A stretch of DNA of 6,101 bases. Source: Deltaproteobacteria bacterium (lineage in GTDB: Bacteria; SAR324; JACQKK01). Below are positions 1 through 5,993 of the stretch, piece by piece; the first letter of the stretch is position 1, and every line of letters starts with the position of its first letter. The stretch is taken from positions 1-6,101 of the forward strand of contig JAOUFO010000111.1 in NCBI GenBank assembly GCA_029858165.1, written 5' to 3'. The notes under the pieces are model-generated. The model saw nothing but the letters and a program-made list of their open reading frames with translations. It made no database searches and was not told the origin of the DNA. The translations under genes were made by a program, and so were the position numbers.

Positions 1-630
1 CCCCAGGGAGAAATTGACCTGGAGGGGTGCCGCAGGCTGGGGATTCCTCTGGTGCGCCGCATCACCGGGGGACGGGCGGTGTTGCATGGGGAGGATTGGA
101 CCTATTCGGTGACGGCCCCCATCGCCGACCCCCTGTTCGGCGACACCATCCATCAAACCTACCGTTCCATCGCCCAGGTGTTTGTACGGCTGTTTGAAGG
201 GCTGGGGTTTGCCACAGAACTGAAAGCCCACACCCCCCGCCAAAGGGTTCGTCTGGCCTCCCCCATCTGCTTTGCCACCCCGTCGGCCTTTGAATTGATG
301 ATAGACGGCAAAAAGTTGGTGGGCAGTGCCCAGCGCCGTCGCCCCACCACCTTTTTGCAACACGGCTCCATCCCCCTGCGGCCCCAACCCAAAACCCTGG
401 CGGCCCTGTTTACCGGGGCGGATGCCGGGGGGCTTGCCGAGGCCATGACGGACCTGGAGAGCCTGGGGGTGTGGAACACCATGGCCCCCGGGGAGTTTCC
501 CCAGGCGTTGGTGCGGGCTTTTGAGGCTGAATGGGGGGTGGGTTTTGACCCCTGGGAGCCTGACGGGGAGGTGATGGGCCGGGTTTTACGGCTGGCTCCG
601 GCTTATGTGTGGCCCCCTGTGGCTGGTTAA
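1..630 (+). CDS. lipM: Octanoyltransferase LipM-type (biotin/lipoate A/B ligase family), 5' end missing
   Basis: The frame is open from the first base and ends with TAA at 628-630, giving 209 visible residues; family members are about 270-280 residues, so roughly the first 60-70 are outside the window. A GTG at 52 is internal, because family-like sequence precedes it. Visible family motifs are RRITGGRAVLH (visible residues 19-29, the lipoyl/octanoyl-binding loop), PICFATPS with Cys at visible residue 90 (bases 268-270), and DGKKLVGSAQRR with the conserved Lys at 105, followed by LQHGSIPL. In LipM enzymes the Cys carries the acyl-enzyme intermediate and the Lys orients the octanoyl group. LipM moves octanoate from octanoyl-ACP to lipoyl domains (GcvH, E2 subunits) in the cytoplasm, before LipA inserts sulfur. 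The Cys favours LipM over an ATP-dependent LplA ligase, which lacks it; LipL amidotransferase is a less likely alternative. No lipA is visible. It converges on the cytochrome gene. Confidence 0.85.
   Translation, partial: PQGEIDLEGCRRLGIPLVRRITGGRAVLHGEDWTYSVTAPIADPLFGDTIHQTYRSIAQVFVRLFEGLGFATELKAHTPRQRVRLASPICFATPSAFELMIDGKKLVGSAQRRRPTTFLQHGSIPLRPQPKTLAALFTGADAGGLAEAMTDLESLGVWNTMAPGEFPQALVRAFEAEWGVGFDPWEPDGEVMGRVLRLAPAYVWPPVAG
627..630. other. Shared TTAA: overlapping stop codons of two convergent genes
   Basis: The tetranucleotide TTAA is self-complementary. Bases 628-630 read TAA on the + strand and end the lipM-type gene. Bases 627-629 read TAA on the - strand and end the cytochrome gene. 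The two coding regions overlap by 3 bases at their stops, and no intergenic hairpin terminator is visible around the junction. Confidence 0.9.
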
Positions 631-2318
631 TGGGCGATTTTGGGCCAGTAGGTCGGCAGGTCAAAGGCCGGGGAGTGGCTGCCCACATGGCAGGCGCCGC
701 AGACGGCTTCTTTGGGGGCTTTGGTCAGGCCGCCGGTTTTGACAGAGGGGTTTTGGCTGTGGCGTCTCCCCGGCCCGTGGCAGTTTTCACATTGAACCCC
801 CGCCAGATGGGGGGTAAGGTCCTGGCTGAGAAACCCCCCCCGCTCATATCCGGCGGTGTGGCATGCCACACATTCCGGGTCAAATTGTTTGCCCACCTTT
901 TCCAACGCTTTGTAGGCCCCCCCATGGCGGGAGGTCTTCCAGACCTGGACCTGATGCGGGTGGCAGGAGCCGCACCCTTCCGCCCCCAGATAGGGGCTGG
1001 TGAGTTTGGTTTTTTCCTGGATGTCCAGCCGGGCAAAAAACAACCGGGCTGTCTGACGGTCATAATCCTGATAGGGCAATTTGGCGGCCGGGTGGTCCGC
1101 AAAGCCATCCCCCAGCCATTCCAGGCGGATAGAACTGCCTGAAGGTGCCGCCTCCAAAATAGCCTGCCCTTTGCCCTGCCCCTGTTTCGCACCGGGTTTG
1201 GCGGCCGAAGGTTTGTCCCCCCCCACCCCTCCAACCGTTTTTCCCGAAACCGGTTGTCCCGCAATGGGCAGCCCGGCTTCCGGGGGGAAAAGACGCATCG
1301 GAAGGGTGATCACCGTCACCGCCTGCCCTTTGGTGGCCACCTGGGGATATTCCCGTTCCGCCACCCGGCGGGAGGTGATCTGGCGGGTTTCATCCTCCGA
1401 AGGGTTGCCGGAAAGGATCAAATCAAACAACCCGCTTTGGTCCAGCAAAGCCAGTTCGTCCGCCTCCCCCCGAAACAACAAAATGGCCGCCGGATGGGGC
1501 CGGGGGTTGGCTGGTTGGGTTTTGGGGGCTTTGGCCAGGGATTTTAGCAGAAAATCAACCGGTTCCAGATGAAAGGATTCATCAAATTCTTGAAACACCA
1601 GCCTGGGGGACAAATAGCCGTAGATATGGATTTCCACCCGGCGGGGCGGCCCTTTCAGGGGGGTCACCAGACGGGTCAGGGTGCGGCTGGCGGCAAACCG
1701 GCGGCCCGCCGAATCGTTGCTGATCAGGTAGGGCAGGTGTTTATCCAGGGCGGCAGGCCCATAGGCCAGTTCGTTGGGGCCGGGCAACACAGCCTGAGGC
1801 AGATACAGCCGCAACATTTTTTGGATAAGCCCGGCTTTCAATACCCCCTGATCCGACGGAGGGGGGAAGTTGTTGCCCAGGTCCACCAGCACCGGGCCGT
1901 CCGGAGGGCCGTCCGGCAGATTCATCAACGGCCTGCCATATTGCCCCTGAAACATGGTGAGCCGACGGGGAAGCCCCCCCTGCTGACCGGTGGGGGCGCA
2001 TCCGCAGGGTTTGATCTCCCCCCGCAGATCCCCGGCGGCCAACAGAACAACCCCCCCGGCGGCTGGTGGCAGGCCTTGTTTGGCGGGGGTTTGCCCGAAA
2101 AGGGCAGAAGCCGACGAGGGAGGCCCTGCTGTGGGAGGGGCTGCCAAAACCGGGGCCGCCCAGATGAGGAACCCCCAATAGCAGGCCGCCACCATCCATC
2201 CCCACCCCTGCAAGAGCCGCCTAAACCACAAGGCCCGTCTAAACAACACGGCCCGCCGCAACCGGCCCGAAAGGGCGGTGCGGTGAGAGAAATACCAGGA
2301 AAAAACGGGATTGGCCAT
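627..2318 (-). CDS. Exported tetraheme c-type cytochrome with degenerate metallophosphatase-like N-terminal domain
   Basis: 563 residues from ATG at 2318; GTG at 2321 is an equally possible start one codon earlier. The N-terminus is Arg-rich (about residues 19-35) and is followed by a hydrophobic stretch ending in APVLA-APP near residue 60, which reads as a signal peptide with a long n-region. Residues about 90-340 resemble a 5'-nucleotidase/metallophosphoesterase fold with the PCGC...QGGLPRR signature (Cys 105 and 107), but the metal-binding His/Asp motifs are degenerate. A Gly/Lys/Ala/Pro-rich linker covers about 343-393. The C-terminal domain has four heme c motifs: CGSCH (449-453), CVACH (483-487), CENCH (510-514) and CGACH (540-544), ending in HSPAFDLPTYWPKIAH, as in cytochrome c554-like domains. 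It should act in the periplasm or facing it, in electron transfer, after cytochrome c maturation. It starts 8 bases after the hemN stop with no Shine-Dalgarno, suggesting translational coupling. The exact redox partner and substrate are unknown. Confidence 0.8.
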   Translation of the reverse strand: MANPVFSWYFSHRTALSGRLRRAVLFRRALWFRRLLQGWGWMVAACYWGFLIWAAPVLAAPPTAGPPSSASALFGQTPAKQGLPPAAGGVVLLAAGDLRGEIKPCGCAPTGQQGGLPRRLTMFQGQYGRPLMNLPDGPPDGPVLVDLGNNFPPPSDQGVLKAGLIQKMLRLYLPQAVLPGPNELAYGPAALDKHLPYLISNDSAGRRFAASRTLTRLVTPLKGPPRRVEIHIYGYLSPRLVFQEFDESFHLEPVDFLLKSLAKAPKTQPANPRPHPAAILLFRGEADELALLDQSGLFDLILSGNPSEDETRQITSRRVAEREYPQVATKGQAVTVITLPMRLFPPEAGLPIAGQPVSGKTVGGVGGDKPSAAKPGAKQGQGKGQAILEAAPSGSSIRLEWLGDGFADHPAAKLPYQDYDRQTARLFFARLDIQEKTKLTSPYLGAEGCGSCHPHQVQVWKTSRHGGAYKALEKVGKQFDPECVACHTAGYERGGFLSQDLTPHLAGVQCENCHGPGRRHSQNPSVKTGGLTKAPKEAVCGACHVGSHSPAFDLPTYWPKIAH

Positions 2319-2326
2319 CACAAAAG

Positions 2327-3700
2327 TTACACCGTGGAGGAGAACTGAACCGGCGGTTTGACCCCCTGTTTCAGGTAGGCATCAAACTTCATGGCGATGT
2401 TGCGCAGGAACAACTGGCCCCGTTCTGTCACCTCCAACCGGTCCGGGGTGACCACCACCAGTCCGTCATCACTCATGGAAGCCAGGGATTTCAACTCTTC
2501 CGAAAAATGGCCGGAGGAAACCCCAAAGGATTTTTCCACCTCGGCAAAAGCCACCACCCCTTTGCAAAACAGGGCCTGGATCACCGATTTTCTCAGCCGG
2601 TCATCCGGGTTTAGATCCAACCCCCGCAAAATGGGGAGCCGGTTGTTTTCAACGCTGTCATAATAGGCGGGGAGCTTTTTTTCGTTTTGCCAAAAGGCGT
2701 GGTTGAAATCGCTGATGGCACTGATGCCAAAGGAAAGCATGTCGGTCCCCGCCTGGGTGGAATATCCCATAAAATTCCGCTGCATGGTGCCCTGTTTAAA
2801 GGCGGTGGAAAGATCATCTTCCGGCAGGGCAAAGTGGTCCAACCCGATGGGCTGATACCCCCATTGCAAAAATGCCTGGCGGGCGGCCAGAAAGATGGCC
2901 ATTTTCTGTTGGCTGTCAGCCATGGATTCAGCCGCAAACCGCCGCTGGTAGGGATGGGAATCCGGCAGGTGGGCGTAATGGTACAGGGCCACCCGGTCCG
3001 GGCGCAGAACCTTCACCTGATCCATGGTGGCCCCGAAGGATTCGCCGGTTTGTTCCGGCAGACCGTAGATGAGGTCAAAATTCACGCTGAGAAACCCCAA
3101 CTGGCGGGCCTGCTCGGTGACCCGGGCCACCATGTCGTAGGGCTGGATGCGGTTGACCGCCTCCTGGACTTTGGGGTCAAAATCCTGAACCCCAAAGCTC
3201 ATCCGGTTAAAGCCCAGTTCCCGCAGCATGGGCAGGTAGGCCTCATCCAGGGTGCGGGGGTCCACCTCTATGCTCATTTCGGTATCCGGCATAAAGGGGA
3301 ACAATTCCTTGGCCCGGCGGACCATGCGGGTCATGGTTTCCGGGGGCAGATAATTGGGGGTCCCCCCCCCCAGGTGATACTGGCGAACCGGAAGAGGATG
3401 TTTGATCCGTCCGGCCACCAGTTCCATTTCTTTCATCACCCCATCCACATACCGCTCAGCCTGTTCGGTATGGGGGGTGATCACCACAAAACAGCCGCAG
3501 TAATAACACCGGCTTTTGCAAAAAGGGATGTGGGTGTACAGAGAAACGGAATTGTTCCGGCTTTCCATGGATTCCAGCCAGCCTTCCACCATGGACGGGG
3601 TGGCATCCCCCCAATAGGGGATGGCCGGATAAGAGGTGTATCGGGGGCCGGAGGCCCCGTATTTTTTCAGCAGTTCGCCGGTAATATCCAGGGTGGTCAT
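2327..3700 (-). CDS. hemN: Oxygen-independent coproporphyrinogen III dehydrogenase HemN (radical SAM)
   Basis: 457 residues, the same length as E. coli HemN. It oxidatively decarboxylates coproporphyrinogen III to protoporphyrinogen IX in the cytoplasm without oxygen. The N-terminus contains SGPRYTSYP (residues 17-25), typical of true HemN. YTHIPFC leads into the CxxxCxxCxC cluster site with Cys 61, 65, 68 and 70. GGGTP, the SAM-binding glycine motif, is at 111-115, IEVDPR at 145-150, and the HemN-specific block GLDHFALPEDDL...MQRNFMGYSTQAGTD lies around 290-320; this block and the N-terminus separate HemN from HemW. The C-terminal winged region ends in a hydrophobic FLRNIAMKFDAYL. ATG at 3700 is the only usable start: an in-frame TAG lies four codons upstream (3713-3715). 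No Shine-Dalgarno precedes it, and a small leader ORF overlaps the ATG. A cytochrome gene follows 8 bases after the stop. I see no clear FNR-type box upstream. Confidence 0.95.
   Translation of the reverse strand: MTTLDITGELLKKYGASGPRYTSYPAIPYWGDATPSMVEGWLESMESRNNSVSLYTHIPFCKSRCYYCGCFVVITPHTEQAERYVDGVMKEMELVAGRIKHPLPVRQYHLGGGTPNYLPPETMTRMVRRAKELFPFMPDTEMSIEVDPRTLDEAYLPMLRELGFNRMSFGVQDFDPKVQEAVNRIQPYDMVARVTEQARQLGFLSVNFDLIYGLPEQTGESFGATMDQVKVLRPDRVALYHYAHLPDSHPYQRRFAAESMADSQQKMAIFLAARQAFLQWGYQPIGLDHFALPEDDLSTAFKQGTMQRNFMGYSTQAGTDMLSFGISAISDFNHAFWQNEKKLPAYYDSVENNRLPILRGLDLNPDDRLRKSVIQALFCKGVVAFAEVEKSFGVSSGHFSEELKSLASMSDDGLVVVTPDRLEVTERGQLFLRNIAMKFDAYLKQGVKPPVQFSSTV
3362..3371. repeat. Ten-base G homopolymer (C10 on + strand) inside hemN
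   Basis: On the coding strand the run is the last base of a Leu codon (CTG) followed by three GGG codons, so it encodes the Gly-Gly-Gly of the GGGTP SAM-binding motif. It is the longest homopolymer in the window. Directly after it comes ACCCCC, so the coding strand reads G10-A-C5. One base gained or lost here would shift the frame within the catalytic domain. Confidence 0.95.
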
Positions 3701-3747
3701 TGGGGGGCGGCCCTATGCAGGTGGTCTTTGGCGGGGGCGGTTTTCAT
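3697..3747 (-). CDS. Possible 16-residue leader ORF overlapping the hemN start (ATGA)
   Basis: An ATG at 3747 opens a frame encoding MKTAPAKDHLHRAAPQ, and its TGA stop (3699-3697) overlaps the hemN ATG (3700-3698) in the arrangement ATGA. That is the classic geometry for translational coupling by reinitiation, and hemN itself has no Shine-Dalgarno. The ORF has only a weak GGA six bases before its own ATG. It contains two His residues but no run of a regulated amino acid, so attenuation is not suggested. Frames this short arise easily by chance, so the overlap may be a coincidence. I do not recognise the peptide. Confidence 0.25.
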   Translation of the reverse strand: MKTAPAKDHLHRAAPQ

Positions 3748-3826
3748 GGCCGGTCCGTTTTGGGCGTTCAGGTGGCACAACCCATTTTAGGCAAAAAGGG
3801 GGGATGAGGAAAGGGTTTTTAAAGGG
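3701..3826 (-). other. dxs-hemN intergenic spacer
   Basis: The 126-base spacer separates the dxs stop from the hemN start on the - strand. Just after dxs there is a direct repeat CCCTTT-AAAAA-CCCTTT, which is not a hairpin, and no stem followed by a T run is visible. A TAAAAT hexamer (- strand, at 3789-3784) resembles a -10 element but has no good -35 partner at 16-18 bases. I therefore cannot call a terminator or a promoter, and read-through from dxs into hemN is plausible. The last 50 bases hold the small leader ORF. Confidence 0.5.
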
Positions 3827-5869
3827 TCAGGCCGGCATCTGTTTGGGGGGGCGGGTCCCTTTTGCCTTGTCCGCCCGGGGGGATGTATCGGCCAGTTGGA
3901 CCGGCTGCCGGGACCCAACCCCGGATGCCATCTCTTGGGCGGCGGCCACCACCTGCGGCAGGGTCAGGCCGCAGTCTTCCAATTGTTTTTCCACCGGGCC
4001 AAAAGGGATGAACCGGTCCGGCACCCCCAGCAAACGGGTGGGCCGTTGCAAATTGTGGCGGGCCATCAGGGACAAAACGGCTTCTCCCAACCCCCCGGCC
4101 AGGGCGTTTTCTTCCAGGGTCAACACTCCGGAGGCCCGGCTGATTTGCCCGGTGAGCAGTTCTTCATCCAGGGGTTTGATAAACCGGGGGTCCACCACCG
4201 CGCAGGCCACCCCTTCGGCGGCCATCCGCTCCGCCGCCTCCAGGGCGGTGGGGACCAGAGACCCCGCCGCGATAAACAACAAATCGGGGCGGTAAGCATC
4301 CCTCAACAATTCCCCTTTGCCCACCGGGATGGGTTCCAGGGGGGCGTCCCAGACCATTTGGGGGGTTTCCCCCCTGGGGTAACGGATGGCCGCCGGTCCC
4401 GCCTGATGCAGATGGGCGGTTTTTATCATGCGGCGAAAGGTGACTTCGTCCCTGGGAGCCATGTGGACAAATTCCGGGATCATGCGCAGGAAGGAAAAAT
4501 CAAACACCCCGTGATGGGTGGGGCCGTCCTCCCCCACCAGCCCCCCCCGGTCCAACATAATCCGCACCGGAAGTTTTTGCAGGGCGATATCATGAATCAT
4601 CTGGTCAATGGCCCGCTGGGAAAACGTGGAGTAAATGGTGACAAAGGGTTTAAGCCCTTCTATGGCCATCCCTGCGGCGGCGCAATATCCATTGGCTTCG
4701 GCAATGCCCACATCAAACACCCGGCGGGGGTGTTTTTCCTTGATGGGTCTCAATCCGGTGTTGGAACACATGGCGGCAGTGATGGCCACCGCTTTGGGGT
4801 CCTCATCCATGATTTCCAACAAACCCTCGCTGTATATATCGGTCCAGCTTTTGGACGGGGGGGCGAGAGGGGAGGCCTTGCGCCGGATGGATACCGCATG
4901 GGCCTGAAAGGTGTTTTCCACATCCGGCCCCAGCCCTTTGCCCTTGATGGTGTGGGTGTGGACCAACACCGGCCCCCGCATGGATTTCACATGGTGAAAC
5001 ATGGAAACCAGACTTTTGATGTCGTGGCCGTCTATGGGGCCGAAATAGCGGAACCCCAGGGATTCAAAAAACGAGGCCGGCTTGCCGCTGGCCAGATCCT
5101 TCACCGACCGCTCCATGTGTTTCAGCCCTTGCAACAACCGCTTTCCAAAGGGGACCAGCCCGGTCATTTTTTTAACTTCCCGGCGAAAAGCGTTGTAGGG
5201 GTCCGATGCGGTGATGCGGGTGATGGTGTTGGAAAAGGCCCCCACATTGGCGTCAATGGACATGCCGTTGTCGTTTAAAATCACCAGCAGGTTGAGGTCC
5301 AGGGCACCGGCCATGCTGAGGGCCTCATAGGCCATGCCCCCGGTCATGGCGCCGTCTCCGATGACCGCGATGATATGCCGCGGGTCCGGGCGGTCCCCTT
5401 CTGCCGGGGGCTGCACGGGGGAGGTTTGGTCCCCTCCATCGGTCGGCTCCGGGCGGGATAAATCCCGGGCGATGGCCATTCCCAACGCGGCGGAAACCGC
5501 CGTGGAGGCATGACCCGCCCCCATATGGTCGTAGGGGCTTTCGGCCCGCTCCAAAAATTTACACAGTCCATCCCATTGGCCGTATTGTTTAAACCGCCCC
5601 CCCCGTCCGGTAAGCAGTTTGTGGGTATGGGCCTGATGGCCCACATCCCACACCACCCGGTCCCGGGTCAGGTTGAACTGGTTGAACAGGGCCACAGTGA
5701 GTTCAACCACCCCCAAAGCCGCCCCCAGATGGCCCCCGGTCCGCCCGATGGATTCCATCAAAAAGGCCCTGGATTCCTTGGCATAAGCCAACAGGGTGGC
5801 GGTGTTCTCATCCTGAAGGGATTCCGGCCCGGCCAGATGGGAAAGCAGGGGGTATCGGGTGGCATCCAT
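3827..5869 (-). CDS. dxs: 1-deoxy-D-xylulose-5-phosphate synthase, with variant active-site region and extra segments
   Basis: 680 residues from ATG at 5869 (E. coli Dxs is 620). It condenses pyruvate and glyceraldehyde 3-phosphate with thiamine diphosphate, the first step of the MEP isoprenoid pathway and of DXP supply for thiamine and pyridoxal. The start opens MDATRYPLLSHL, matching the usual Dxs N-terminus, and has AAGGA five bases upstream; the frame stays open farther upstream to the window edge, but that part resembles nothing known. Visible residues: GGHLGA with His47, WDVGHQ, the ThDP motif GDGAMTGG (171-178) to NDN (199-201), GPIDGHD with His282, Glu391 in GIAEAN, YSTFSQR (Tyr413, Arg419), DRGGLVGEDGPTH (Arg441, Asp448, His452) and AIRYPRG (Arg496). 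Oddities: an extra Pro/Asp-rich loop at about 138-164, AEANGYCAAAG in place of the usual AEQHAVTFAAG, and a Lys/Pro-rich tail of about 34 residues. All main catalytic residues are present, so Dxs activity is likely; a divergent paralogue is the alternative. Confidence 0.93.
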   Translation of the reverse strand: MDATRYPLLSHLAGPESLQDENTATLLAYAKESRAFLMESIGRTGGHLGAALGVVELTVALFNQFNLTRDRVVWDVGHQAHTHKLLTGRGGRFKQYGQWDGLCKFLERAESPYDHMGAGHASTAVSAALGMAIARDLSRPEPTDGGDQTSPVQPPAEGDRPDPRHIIAVIGDGAMTGGMAYEALSMAGALDLNLLVILNDNGMSIDANVGAFSNTITRITASDPYNAFRREVKKMTGLVPFGKRLLQGLKHMERSVKDLASGKPASFFESLGFRYFGPIDGHDIKSLVSMFHHVKSMRGPVLVHTHTIKGKGLGPDVENTFQAHAVSIRRKASPLAPPSKSWTDIYSEGLLEIMDEDPKAVAITAAMCSNTGLRPIKEKHPRRVFDVGIAEANGYCAAAGMAIEGLKPFVTIYSTFSQRAIDQMIHDIALQKLPVRIMLDRGGLVGEDGPTHHGVFDFSFLRMIPEFVHMAPRDEVTFRRMIKTAHLHQAGPAAIRYPRGETPQMVWDAPLEPIPVGKGELLRDAYRPDLLFIAAGSLVPTALEAAERMAAEGVACAVVDPRFIKPLDEELLTGQISRASGVLTLEENALAGGLGEAVLSLMARHNLQRPTRLLGVPDRFIPFGPVEKQLEDCGLTLPQVVAAAQEMASGVGSRQPVQLADTSPRADKAKGTRPPKQMPA
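4360..4374. repeat. Perfect G6-TTT-C6 inverted repeat inside dxs
   Basis: The + strand reads GGGGGGTTTCCCCCC, a six-pair stem with a three-base loop. In the dxs message it becomes GGGGGGAAACCCCCC, coding for RGETP just after the conserved RYP. No T run follows on either strand, so it is not a terminator; codon choice (GGG, CCC) is enough to explain it. Confidence 0.6.
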
Positions 5870-5874
5870 GGTCA

Positions 5875-5879
5875 TCCTT
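5875..5879 (-). promoter_or_regulatory. Shine-Dalgarno AAGGA deciding the dxs start
   Basis: The - strand reads AAGGA-TGACC-ATG. The five-base AAGGA lies five bases before the ATG at 5869. For the other in-frame ATG at 5875 the same AAGG would touch the start codon, which is too close. This supports 5869 as the start. Confidence 0.7.
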
Positions 5880-5981
5880 GTGGGGCAGTCGGAAGCGGGT
5901 GTTGTTTTGGTTGGGGAGGGTGCGGGGAGGTTTGCCAAAATCACTCGCCCAAAATGTTCAGCCTTGGTATGTTGACTGCGG

Positions 5982-5993
5982 GCGCCATGGCGC
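5982..5993. repeat. 12-base perfect palindrome upstream of dxs
   Basis: GCGCCATGGCGC is fully self-complementary and lies about 113 bases before the dxs start. It could be an operator half-site pair or simply a GC-rich chance palindrome; nothing else marks it as a binding site. Confidence 0.4.

Noticed and set aside
2687..3790. A 367-codon open frame on the + strand opposite hemN
   Set aside because: It is antisense to clear HemN motifs, has shadow-like composition and no recognisable domain.
3811..3826. CCCTTT-AAAAA-CCCTTT after dxs as a terminator
   Set aside because: It is a direct repeat, not an inverted one, so it cannot form a terminator stem.
3896..5278. A 460-codon open frame on the + strand opposite dxs
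   Set aside because: The translation is rich in Gly, Pro, His and Gln with no known domain, and it lies wholly antisense to a well-supported gene. Codon bias on the - strand (few TTA, CTA and TCA codons) leaves this frame open.
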